DNA of 13,086 nt. Origin: Baffinella frigidus (Eukaryota > Cryptophyceae > Cryptomonadales > Baffinellaceae). Below the pieces are notes generated by a model. The model saw only the letters and a program-made list of their open reading frames with translations. It ran no database searches and was not told the DNA's origin. A program made the position numbers and the translations under genes. Of this stretch, positions 6,482-11,822 are shown one piece after another; position 1 is the stretch's first letter, and each line of letters opens with the position of its first letter. The stretch covers positions 64,740 to 77,825 of the forward strand of contig MU647033.1 in the NCBI GenBank assembly GCA_026770585.1, in the 5' to 3' direction.

Positions 6482-6747
6482 AAATCCCGTGTGAACTGGC
6501 TTGTTTTCCCAGGTCAGCCCTACACTCTTGCGTGGTCGGGGGTTCGAATGTGGTGGCTGCAGCACGACTTTCGTATCGTGTGCGATCGGAAAGCTGCCGT
6601 GGCAGGGGGGGGTGACTCAACCCTGCAACGCACCCCCCTGAAACCACCCACCCGCTTGTTGACTTGTTGCGATTTGTTGTAACTCCTATCAAGGAAACTG
6701 CTTTGGGGTTCAGGGTGTCGGGTTCAGGGTTTCGGGTGTAGGGGTTG
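6482..6747 (+). repeat. 266 bp segmental duplicate, copy 1
   Basis: Matches 7318-7583 over 266 bp without indels and with about five substitutions. It contains GGGGGTTCGAATGTGGTGG (6538-6556), which includes a sequence close to the pol III B box GGTTCGANNCC, and ends in TTGTAACTCCTATCAAGGAAAC followed by a telomere-like block. The end resembles the tails of the two large units near 5700-5730 and 6155-6185, so this may be another subfamily of that dispersed repeat. A 63-codon frame is open in both copies, but with two amino-acid changes among four substitutions there is no sign of coding constraint. Confidence 0.88.
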
Positions 6748-6834
6748 CACCCTTCAGGTCGTGAACGGCCTCTTTTTGCCCCCGGTAAAGGCGTCCTGTG
6801 GCCTCGAACCCACGACGGGCCCCGCCGGTAGGTT

Positions 6835-6882
6835 GGGGGAGGGGAGGGGGGGGGACAGGGAGGAGAGAGAGAGGGAGGAGGA
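6835..6882 (+). repeat. Polypurine tract
   Basis: Almost pure G/A for about 48 bases, with a run of nine G and a GA-dinucleotide stretch. Such tracts can adopt triplex or other non-B structures. It runs directly into the first copy of the GAAGAAACGAGG-type repeat. Confidence 0.8.
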
Positions 6883-6957
6883 ACGATGGGTGTAGCACGC
6901 GAACCTTGTTCGGATTTCCCGAAAAGTAACGGTTCACGTTTAGGGTTTAGGGTTCAG
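6872..6957 (+). repeat. Hairpin-bearing dispersed repeat, type I copy
   Basis: GGGAGGAGGAACGATGGGTG through GTAGCACGCGAACC, then TTTCCCGAAAAGTAACGG, ending in TTTAGGG-type units. The closest relative is at 7829-7915, where the same unit lies just right of MITE-like element 2. Confidence 0.8.
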
Positions 6958-6985
6958 GGTTCAGGGTTGAGGGTTCAGGGGGGTT

Positions 6986-7204
6986 ACCCTTCAGTGTGAA
7001 GAAACGAGGGAGGTAGCACGCGGAACTTTTCAGGATTTCCCCAAAAGTGGGGTAAACCCCCTAAACCCTAAACCTAAATCTTAGAGTTTAGAGTGTGGAG
7101 GTTAGCCTCGAAGAGTTTAATTTGAACCCACTCGACCCAAAATCCTGAACCGGATTCAGGGTTCAGGGGGGTTAGCCTTCAGGATGAAGAAACGAGAAGG
7201 GGAG
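6986..7204 (+). repeat. Hairpin-bearing dispersed repeat, long copy 1
   Basis: About 215 bp matched by 8617-8829 and in part by 8329-8480. In order: ACCCTTCAG, GAAGAAACGAGGGAGG, TAGCACGCGGAACTTTTCAG, a small hairpin stem with partner AAAAGT, a C-rich telomere-like stretch, AATCTTAGAGTTTAGAGTGT, ACTCGACCC and GGGGGGTTAGCCTTCAGGAT. Confidence 0.85.
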
Positions 7205-7257
7205 AACGCGGAACTTTTTCGGATGTTCCAAAAAGTGTCGCTCGGGCGGGGCTTGTA
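7184..7257 (+). repeat. Hairpin-bearing dispersed repeat, type II copy 1
   Basis: Runs from GCCTTCAGGATGAAGAAACG through GAACGCGGAACTTTTTCGGA and GTTCCAAAAAGT to GGGCGGGGCTTGTA, then enters a CCCTAAA array. The same unit lies at 7942-8028 and also enters a C-strand telomere-like array at the same base, so the telomere-like sequence at this edge is part of the inherited unit. Confidence 0.85.
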
Positions 7258-7320
7258 CCCTAAACCCTAAACCCTAAACCCTAAACCCTAAACCCTAAAC
7301 CCTAAACCCTAAACCCTAAA
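7258..7320 (-). repeat. Nine perfect CCCTAAA telomere repeats (interstitial)
   Basis: Exactly nine uninterrupted CCCTAAA units, the longest perfect run of the canonical heptamer in the window. Flanked left by the type II repeat and right, with AAA microhomology, by the 266 bp duplicate. Perfect units imply recent addition or recent exchange with a telomere. Confidence 0.97.
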
Positions 7321-7583
7321 TCCCGTGTGAACTGGCTTGTTTTCCCAGGTCAGCCCTACACTCTTGCGTGGTCGGGGGTTCGAATGTGGTGGCTGCAGCA
7401 CGACTTTCTTATCGTATGCGATCGGAAAGCTGCCGTGGCAGGGGGGGTTGACTCAACCCTGCAACGCACCCCCCTGAAACCACCCACCCGCTTGTTGACT
7501 TGTTGTGATTTGTTGTAACTCCTATCAAGGAAACTGCTTTGGGGTTCAGGGTGTAGGGTTCAGGGTTTCGGGTGTAGGGGTTG
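7318..7583 (+). repeat. 266 bp segmental duplicate, copy 2, joined to telomere repeats
   Basis: Partner of 6482-6747. Its left edge is fused to the perfect CCCTAAA array, with three bases (AAA) shared between array and duplicate. Copy 1 instead continues left into unique sequence ending GTTGTCAC. Copy 2 therefore looks truncated at a break now capped by telomere repeats. Its right end reaches the insertion point of MITE-like element 2. Confidence 0.88.
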
Positions 7584-7609
7584 TAGAGCGTTTGGTTGTA
7601 GAGCGTTTG
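7580..7609 (+). repeat. 15 bp tandem duplication at the left edge of MITE-like element 2
   Basis: GTTGTAGAGCGTTTG occurs twice back to back (7580-7594, 7595-7609). The second copy overlaps the true left end of the element. It duplicates the first nine bases of the element plus its TA and flank, which suggests slippage or an aborted re-insertion. Confidence 0.85.
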
Positions 7610-7819
7610 CGGTAATTGTTGTCCGTTTTGGACGTACGGTTTCCCGGTTTCCCGGTTTTGAAAAGGGACTTATAGGACGTGACAAGGATTTTAAATGGTA
7701 CCAAGAGGCGCAATTCTGGTACTATGTAAAATCCTTGTCACGCCCTATAAGTCCCTTTTCAAAACGGGGAAACGGGGAAACCGTACGTCCAAAACGGACA
7801 ACAATTACCGCAAACGCTC
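7601..7819. mobile_element. MITE-like element 2, 219 bp, TA target-site duplication
   Basis: The arms are 103 bp each (7601-7703 and 7717-7819) with five mismatches and a 13-base centre, so almost the whole element is one hairpin. It starts GAGCGTTTGCGGTAATTG and is flanked by TA on both sides (7599-7600, 7820-7821). The empty target appears at 8915-8933 as GGGGTTGTACCCTTCAGGG. Here the same flanks read GGGGTTG and CCCTTCAGGG on either side, each with TA next to the element. That is direct support for insertion with TA duplication. Its ends share GAGC, a T at position 8 and GGTA at positions 11-14 with element 1. It is probably a non-autonomous Tc1/mariner-like MITE; it has no coding capacity. 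Confidence 0.92.
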
Positions 7820-7828
7820 TACCCTTCA

Positions 7829-8028
7829 GGGAGGAGGAACGATGGGTGTAGCACGCGAACCGTGTTCGAATTTCCCGAAAAGTAACGGTTCACGTTTAGG
7901 GTTTAGGGTTTAGGGTTCAGGGTTCAGGGTTCAGGGGGGTTGCCCTTCAGGGTGAAGAAACGAGGGGGGGAGAACGCGGAACTTTTTCGGATGTTCCAAA
8001 AAGTCTCGCTTGGGCGGGGCTTGTACCC
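7829..8028 (+). repeat. Hairpin-bearing dispersed repeat, type I then type II copies
   Basis: 7829-7915 repeats 6872-6957 with few substitutions. 7942-8028 repeats 7184-7260 closely (AACTTTTTCGGATGTTCC, GGGCGGGGCTTGTACCC). G-rich telomere-like units lie between them. The type I to type II order also occurs in the 6872-7260 block, so the two stretches are homologous blocks with different internal content. Confidence 0.82.
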
Positions 8029-8140
8029 TGAATCCTAAACCCTAAACCCTAAACCCTGAACCCTAAACCCTAAACCCGAAGACCTGGACCAGATTTCATA
8101 GGGTTGGTGTAGGGTGTAGGGTGTAGGGTGTAGGGTAGGC
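8026..8140. repeat. Telomere-like blocks, C-rich then G-rich
   Basis: 8026-8078 is C-rich (CCTAAACCCTAAACCCTAAA type). 8101-8137 is a run of GTGTAGG octamer-like units on the opposite strand sense. Between them, CTGGACCAGATTTCAT (8085-8100) is an inverted match, with one mismatch, to 11740-11755. Confidence 0.7.
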
Positions 8141-8234
8141 AATCTGCGGCGATGTTCGGAAGCGCGAAAGGTGTTAGGAGACGCACCCCTCAGGGTTTCG
8201 GGCCGTGAAGTTGCTCTAGTCCGGCTGTACAACG

Positions 8235-8322
8235 CAAGGCAGTCACCTCGGACAGTTGGCTTCGGCGTCCGCGTAACCGGTCACGCGGGCGTTCACGAGC
8301 CTGCCGGCGGGGCTGTTCCACG
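8235..8322 (-). repeat. 88 bp segment, inverted duplicate of 4486-4573
   Basis: Reverse complement of 4486-4573. The central palindrome is broken by one base here (GCGTAACCGGTCACGC instead of GCGTGACCGGTCACGC). Left and right flanks are unrelated to those of the first copy, giving sharp edges for the duplicated piece. Confidence 0.88.
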
Positions 8323-8328
8323 AGGGGA

Positions 8329-8560
8329 CGCACCCCTCAGGGTGGAGGAACGATAGAGGGAGCGTACGGAACTTCTCAGGAGTCTCGAAAAAGTGGGGTA
8401 AACCCCCTTAAACCCTCAACCTAAATCTTAGGGTCTATGGTGTGGAAGTTGGCCTCGGAGAGTTTAACCCCACTCGACCCTAAATTTTAAACTAGGGACA
8501 GTGTTTAGGGGTTGTATGTACCCCTCAGGGTGCAGAAACAAGGGGGGGGTCCCACATTGG
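8329..8560 (+). repeat. Hairpin-bearing dispersed repeat, diverged copies
   Basis: 8329-8480 is a third, more diverged copy of the long unit (GGAGGAACGATAG, AGTGGGGTAAACCCCC, AACCTAAATCTTAGGG, CCCCACTCGACCC). 8516-8560 is a short fragment (TGTACCCCTCAGGGTGCAGA). Confidence 0.75.
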
Positions 8561-8616
8561 GGTTCGGGATTCACGGTTCAGGGTTCAGGGTTTAGGGTTT
8601 AGGGTGTAGGGTGTGT

Positions 8617-8829
8617 ACCCCTCAGGGTGAAGAAACGAGGGAGGTAGCACGCGGAACTTTTCAGGATTTCCCGAAAAATGGGGTAAACCCCCTAAACCCT
8701 ACACCTAAATCTTAGAGTTCAGAGTGTGGAGTTTAGCCGCGTAGAGTTCGACCCCACTCGACCCTAGATCCTAGACCGGGTACAGGGTTGAGGGGGGTTA
8801 GCCTTCAGGATGAAGAAACGAGAGGGGAG
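8617..8829 (+). repeat. Hairpin-bearing dispersed repeat, long copy 2
   Basis: Partner of 6986-7204 over about 215 bp with scattered substitutions, including GAAGAAACGAGGGAGGTAGC and ACGCGGAACTTTTCAGGA. It ends in the same GGGGGGTTAGCCTTCAGGAT junction. To its right lies a short unique stretch and then a short C-rich block. Confidence 0.85.
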
Positions 8830-8914
8830 GTGTTTTAAGGTTTAGGGTTAACCAGCATGCTCCTGCCTGTAGTCTGAACCCTAACCCCTAAATCTCTAGG
8901 CCTTCAGGGTGTAT

Positions 8915-8995
8915 GGGGTTGTACCCTTCAGGGTGCAGAAACGATGGAGGGAGTACGCGGAACTTGAGAGGATGTTCCGAAAAGTAACGGTTCAG
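8915..8995 (+). repeat. Dispersed repeat copy containing the empty MITE target site
   Basis: GGGGTTGTACCCTTCAGGG (8915-8933) is the uninterrupted form of the sequence split by MITE-like element 2. It continues GTGCAGAAACGATGGAGGGA and GAGGATGTTCCGAAAAGT, so it belongs to the hairpin-bearing repeat family. Confidence 0.82.
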
Positions 8996-9013
8996 GTGCG
9001 ACTCGTCGTGCCA

Positions 9014-9257
9014 AACCGCCACCTGCCAAAAGTTGACACAGAAAGTTGACTCCGGAAGTTGACGGGCCCCGCGCCAAAAGTTAACGTATACCGCGTTTCC
9101 CAACCCCCGATTTCCCCCAGGGGGTGGGGGGGTCGATTTCTGCCCTCACCCCCCCCGAACAAACCCGCCACCCCCAAACACCAGACCGCCACCAGCCAAA
9201 AGTTGACGCGCCGAAAGTTGATGTTGAAAGTTGACAGATCCCGCGGGAAAAGTTGAC
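9014..9257 (+). repeat. Two clusters of AAGTTGAC words, 170 bp apart
   Basis: The left cluster (9014-9085) and right cluster (9184-9257) each open with CCGCCACC(T/A)GCCAAAAGTTGAC and hold four spaced copies of AAGTTGAC or a one-base variant (AAGTTAAC, AAGTTGAT). The middle is a C-run and G-run rich stretch (9102-9180). Spacing of words within a cluster is irregular (10-22 bp). TTGAC is the core of plant WRKY sites, but there is no gene nearby, so I call it only a repeat. Confidence 0.75.
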
Positions 9258-9288
9258 GGGGGGCTGAACCCACATCCCCACTTTTAAA

Positions 9289-9436
9289 GGGAATTCCCTA
9301 CTCTGGGCGTATAGCCACTAGGACCCTACGCCCTATGTCTCTAGTAGGGGGGAGGCAGTTTCTTATGAGCGAGGTGCCCCTGTACAGGGGCACATCCAAG
9401 AACAAACGTTGTTTGTGGACGTTGTTCGTGGATGTG
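9289..9436. repeat. Cluster of palindromes and hairpins
   Basis: Contains GGGAATTCCC (9289-9298); a nested stem with CCCTACT/AGTAGGG (9296-9302, 9343-9349) enclosing GGGCGTA/TACGCCC (9305-9311, 9327-9333); a perfect 20 bp palindrome, GTGCCCCTGTACAGGGGCAC (9374-9393); and an imperfect stem (9391-9408 with 9420-9436) around ACGTT-rich sequence. It ends directly at a telomere-like array. Confidence 0.82.
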
Positions 9437-9545
9437 GGTGTAGGGTTTAGGGTTTAGGGTTTGGGGTTTAGGGTTTAGGGTTTGGGGTTTAGGGTTTGGG
9501 GTTTAGGGTTTAGGGTTTAGGGTTTAGGGTTTAGGGTTCAGGATT
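9437..9545 (+). repeat. Telomere-like array, TTTAGGG with TTTGGGG
   Basis: About fifteen heptamers in register, mostly canonical TTTAGGG with interspersed TTTGGGG, and little decay. It is among the cleanest G-strand arrays in the window. Confidence 0.92.
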
Positions 9546-9595
9546 GAGCGTTCAGGTTTAGGTTTTAGGGTTTACCTGAGATGAGGTTTGCCGTT

Positions 9596-9662
9596 TAGGT
9601 TTCGGGTTTCGGGTTTCGGGTTTCGGGTTTCTGGTTTCGGGTTGAGGGTTCAGGGTTCAGAG
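9596..9662 (+). repeat. TTTCGGG variant heptamer array
   Basis: Five to six units of TTTCGGG in register with one TTTCTGG, then TTGAGGG and TTCAGGG. This is a homogenised variant of the telomere heptamer, adjacent to canonical repeats. Confidence 0.88.
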
Positions 9663-9696
9663 GTTCCGTACCACATCTCGGACGTCATCGTCATCG

Positions 9697-9772
9697 ATCG
9701 CCTCTCTTATGCTCTCTGACATTTCAAAGAAGGCCCCCGCCATGCCCCCCACCAGCCCCCCTGCCATATGTA
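9697..9772 (+). repeat. Pyrimidine-rich dispersed repeat, copy 1
   Basis: TGCTCTCTGACATTTC, GAAGGCCCC and CCATGCCCCCCACCAGCC, ending CCTGCCATA. Further copies are at about 10097-10164, 10240-10303 and 10428-10490. Preceded by ACGTCATCGTCATCGATCG, which resembles the left flank of the 10428 copy. Confidence 0.82.
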
Positions 9773-9780
9773 CATGACCA

Positions 9781-9840
9781 GTGTTAGCGTTTAGTGTTTA
9801 GTGTTAGCGTTTAGTGTTTAGTGTTAGCGTCTAGTGTTTA
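9781..9840 (+). repeat. Three 20 bp tandem repeats
   Basis: GTGTTAGCGTTTAGTGTTTA repeats three times with one substitution. The unit is built from TTTAGTG-like words, one base away from the telomere heptamer. Confidence 0.92.
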
Positions 9841-9910
9841 GTGTTGATTGTTCATTTCGTTTTATTTGATTGTTTATTGTGTATTGTTTACTGTGTTTTT
9901 TTGTGTGTTG

Positions 9911-9982
9911 TATGGTGTATGGTGTATGGTGTATGGTGTATGGTGTATGGTGTATGGTGTATGGTGTATGGTGTATGGTGTA
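9911..9982 (+). repeat. (TATGGTG)10 heptamer microsatellite
   Basis: Ten perfect TATGGTG units with a partial eleventh. The 7-base period equals that of the telomere repeats, but the unit differs from TTTAGGG at three positions. The tyrosine/threonine-rich minus-strand frame here is only a translation of this microsatellite. Confidence 0.97.
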
Positions 9983-10017
9983 AATTGATTGTTTAGTGTC
10001 TAGATCGTGGGGTTCAA

Positions 10018-10490
10018 GGTTTGGATGACGCGTCATTACGATCTGGGTCCCAGAAAATAAGTTATTAAAAGGATTAAGAGGAAACTAGGTCGATCGCATC
10101 CCGAATGCTCTCTGACATTTCGAAGAAGGCCCCTGCCATGCCCCCCACCAGCCCCCCTGCCATACCCAGATCGTGTGAGCTTGTGGCAGTTAGTGATACT
10201 GGTGCCACCCTAAAGCCCAATTCCTAACCCCGAACCCCTGGCTCCCGAATGCTCTGTGACATTTCGAACATTTCGAAGAACGCCCCCGCCAGCCCCCCTG
10301 GTGCATGGTCGTGGTTCAGGGTTTATTATTTATTGTTGAGTTTTTATCATTTATCATTTATTATTTGTTGTTTAGTGTTTAGGGTTTGGAGGTCAAGGTT
10401 TGGATGACACGTCATGATGATCGATCGCATCCCGAATGCTCTCTGATATTTCGAAGAGGGCCCCTGCCATGCCCCCCACCAGCCCCCCTA
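10018..10490 (+). repeat. Pyrimidine-rich dispersed repeat, copies 2-4, with ATGACNCGTCAT sites
   Basis: Copies of the CGAATGCTCTCTGA...CCCCCCACCAGCCCCCCT unit lie at about 10097-10164, 10240-10303 (with an internal repeat of ACATTTCGAA) and 10428-10490. Two are preceded by GGTTTGGATGAC, with the perfect palindrome ATGACGCGTCAT at 10025-10036 and the near-palindrome ATGACACGTCAT at 10404-10415. An AT-rich TTTATTATTT stretch lies at 10320-10375. No gene is evident. Confidence 0.8.
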
Positions 10491-10496
10491 GATAGG

Positions 10497-10720
10497 GATT
10501 CGGGTTTAGGGTTCGGGTTTAGGGTTTGGGGTTTAGGGTTTAGGGTTTAGGGTTTAGGGTTTCGGATTTAGGGTTTAGGGTTTAGGGTTTAGGTTCCAGG
10601 ATTTAGGGTTTAGGGTTTAGGGTTTAGGGTTTAGGGTTTCAGGGTTCACGTTTCAGGGTTTCGGGTTTAGGGTTTAGGATTTGGGATTTAGGGTTTAGGG
10701 TTTGGGGTTTAGGGGATAGG
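10497..10720 (+). repeat. Long telomere-like array, mainly TTTAGGG
   Basis: About thirty heptamer-like units on the G strand, many canonical TTTAGGG, with TTTCGGA, TTCCAGG, TTTCAGG and TTTGGGA variants. It is the longest such block in the window. Confidence 0.93.
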
Positions 10721-10722
10721 GC

Positions 10723-10817
10723 ACCTGCAACGTAGCAGCTGTCATTCTAACCCACCGGCCCAAATTCTGAACCCTAATTCCTAAACCCTAACCAGCACGG
10801 CACCTGCGACGTAGCAG
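10723..10817 (+). repeat. Direct repeat around GCACCTGCAACGTAGCAGC
   Basis: GGCACCTGCAACGTAGCAGC (10722-10741) recurs as GGCACCTGCGACGTAGCAGC about 76 bases later. A short C-rich telomere-like block lies between them. Confidence 0.75.
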
Positions 10818-10842
10818 CGGCGGGCGAGAGAAGGAGATACAA

Positions 10843-10888
10843 ACGCGCGAGACTCCCGACGCTCCTCCGGCGTCCCCGCCCCGTCCTA
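10843..10888 (+). repeat. 46 bp direct repeat, copy 1
   Basis: ACGCGCGAGACTCCCGACGC through GCGTCCCCGCCCCGTCCTA. The second copy is at 11051-11096 with three mismatches, and partial right ends occur at 11144-11165 and 11509-11533. Probably the edge of an approximately 208 bp repeat unit. Confidence 0.85.
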
Positions 10889-11050
10889 GGGTGAGAACGA
10901 TTTTTCGAGTTTTCAGAGATATTGGTCGCCGGAATAATAAAACGTGGCACATACTTGACGGTTCCTGTTGAAGATTGTCAACTGTTACCAATGTTGCATT
11001 ATCGCGACGCTCTCCGACAAGAGCGACAAGAGCGACGGCAGGTGACACGA

Positions 11051-11096
11051 ACGCGCGCGACTCCCGACGCTCCTCTGGCGTTCCCGCCCCGTCCTA
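11051..11096 (+). repeat. 46 bp direct repeat, copy 2
   Basis: Same length as copy 1 and 208 bp downstream. The sequence between the copies (10889-11050) is not repeated elsewhere in the window and contains a short GAGCGACAA direct repeat near 11019-11036. Confidence 0.85.
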
Positions 11097-11113
11097 ACGG
11101 AAGACCCGAATCA

Positions 11114-11155
11114 AGATTTGAAAAATCCATAAAAAATTATTAAGTCGGCGTCCCC
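11114..11155 (+). repeat. AT-rich direct repeat, copy 1
   Basis: GATTTGAAAAATCCATAAAA through TTAAGTCGGCGTCCCCG, repeated at 11480-11520 with a few changes and one fewer base. The pair brackets about 325 bp that holds a hairpin and a 12 bp inverted repeat. Confidence 0.85.
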
Positions 11156-11256
11156 GAACCGTCGTGGGATAACAACCTTATAAGTCTTTAAGGCTTTTGG
11201 GCCGCTTCAAAAACCCCTGATGTGTACCAGCGGGGGGACGTTTCCCGGGCGCTCTT

Positions 11257-11466
11257 CCACTCGAGGCTAGAAATGTGACTATTTAAAAGGTTTTAACCTT
11301 ACAAGTCCTTTACAAGTGGACCGATATGTAGTAATTTTCACACAAAGATCGCGTTTGGTCACGTTCCTGGGGGAATCGCCCCAAGAACGTGACCAACACT
11401 GCCCGTGACTGGTACTAAATTTAACAACCCCACATTTAAAATACTCCCTCTTCCAGCCTCGAGTGG
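11257..11466. repeat. Segment bounded by 12 bp inverted repeats with central hairpin
   Basis: CCACTCGAGGCT (11257-11268) and its exact complement (11455-11466) bound 210 bp. Inside is AAGGTTTTAACCTT (11288-11301) and a strong hairpin at 11355-11395 (TTGGTCACGTTCCTGGGG against its complement, one mismatch, loop about 5 bases). I see no target duplication, and the terminal repeats are short, so calling it a transposon is only a possibility. Confidence 0.6.
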
Positions 11467-11479
11467 TTCCGGCGTGTGA

Positions 11480-11520
11480 GATTTGAAAAATCTACAAAAA
11501 ATATTAAGTCGGCGTTCCCG
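11480..11520 (+). repeat. AT-rich direct repeat, copy 2
   Basis: Partner of 11114-11155, followed by CCCCGTCCTGGGA, which resembles the end of the 46 bp repeat. Confidence 0.85.
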
Positions 11521-11700
11521 CCCCGTCCTGGGAGAGGGTAGAGCAGTTTTCACAACCGTTGGCCACGCCAAACTTTATTTTTTTAATGCCATAATGTGAC
11601 AGTGCTGGAACCAAACCGTCAACTTATCCCATGTTTTCATTATTTCTTTTAGGTCCAACTTGCAGAGTTAAGGTGAACCCCCCCAAGCCATTCTTAAGTC
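11521..11700. other. AT-richer unique stretch, no gene seen
   Basis: No repeats of the families above and no telomere-like words. It contains a short T-run (TTTATTTTTTT) and the pyrimidine-rich TTTCATTATTTCTTTTAG followed by GT, which could look like a 3' splice site but has no supporting exon frame. It is the least repetitive part of the right half. Confidence 0.5.
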
Positions 11701-11743
11701 GTTGAGGGCTGATGGTTTGGGGTTTACGGTTCAGGGTGATGAA

Positions 11744-11794
11744 ATCTGGTACAGGGCTCAAGGTTCAGGACTTATGAACCCTGAGCCATCAGAT
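11744..11794. repeat. Imperfect inverted repeat
   Basis: GGCTCAAGGTTCA and TGAACCCTGAGCC (one mismatch) flank a 7-base loop, with outer ATCTG/CAGAT pairing. Built partly from telomere-like words. Confidence 0.7.
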
Positions 11795-11822
11795 GGCACG
11801 GGGGGGGGGTGTATGCACCTGC

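Noticed and set aside
6534-6560. tRNA gene around GGGGGTTCGAATG
   Set aside because: The T-loop-like word is present but the 3' half of the T stem does not pair, and I could not build anticodon or acceptor stems around it.
6790-6815. tRNA-like B box on the minus strand (GGGTTCGAGGCC)
   Set aside because: Only the box matches. The supposed T stem has mismatches and there is no cloverleaf in the flanks.
7327-7518. 63-codon frame conserved in two copies (also within 6386-6682)
   Set aside because: The two copies differ by only about four bases inside the frame, two of them changing amino acids, so conservation is just recent duplication. No recognisable motif.
9201-9257. WRKY-type promoter (TTGAC core)
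   Set aside because: No gene lies downstream on either strand within the window, and the words sit in a repeated block.
11639-11655. Intron 3' splice site (polypyrimidine then TTTTAG)
   Set aside because: There is no reading frame to join on either side and no matching donor that I can defend.
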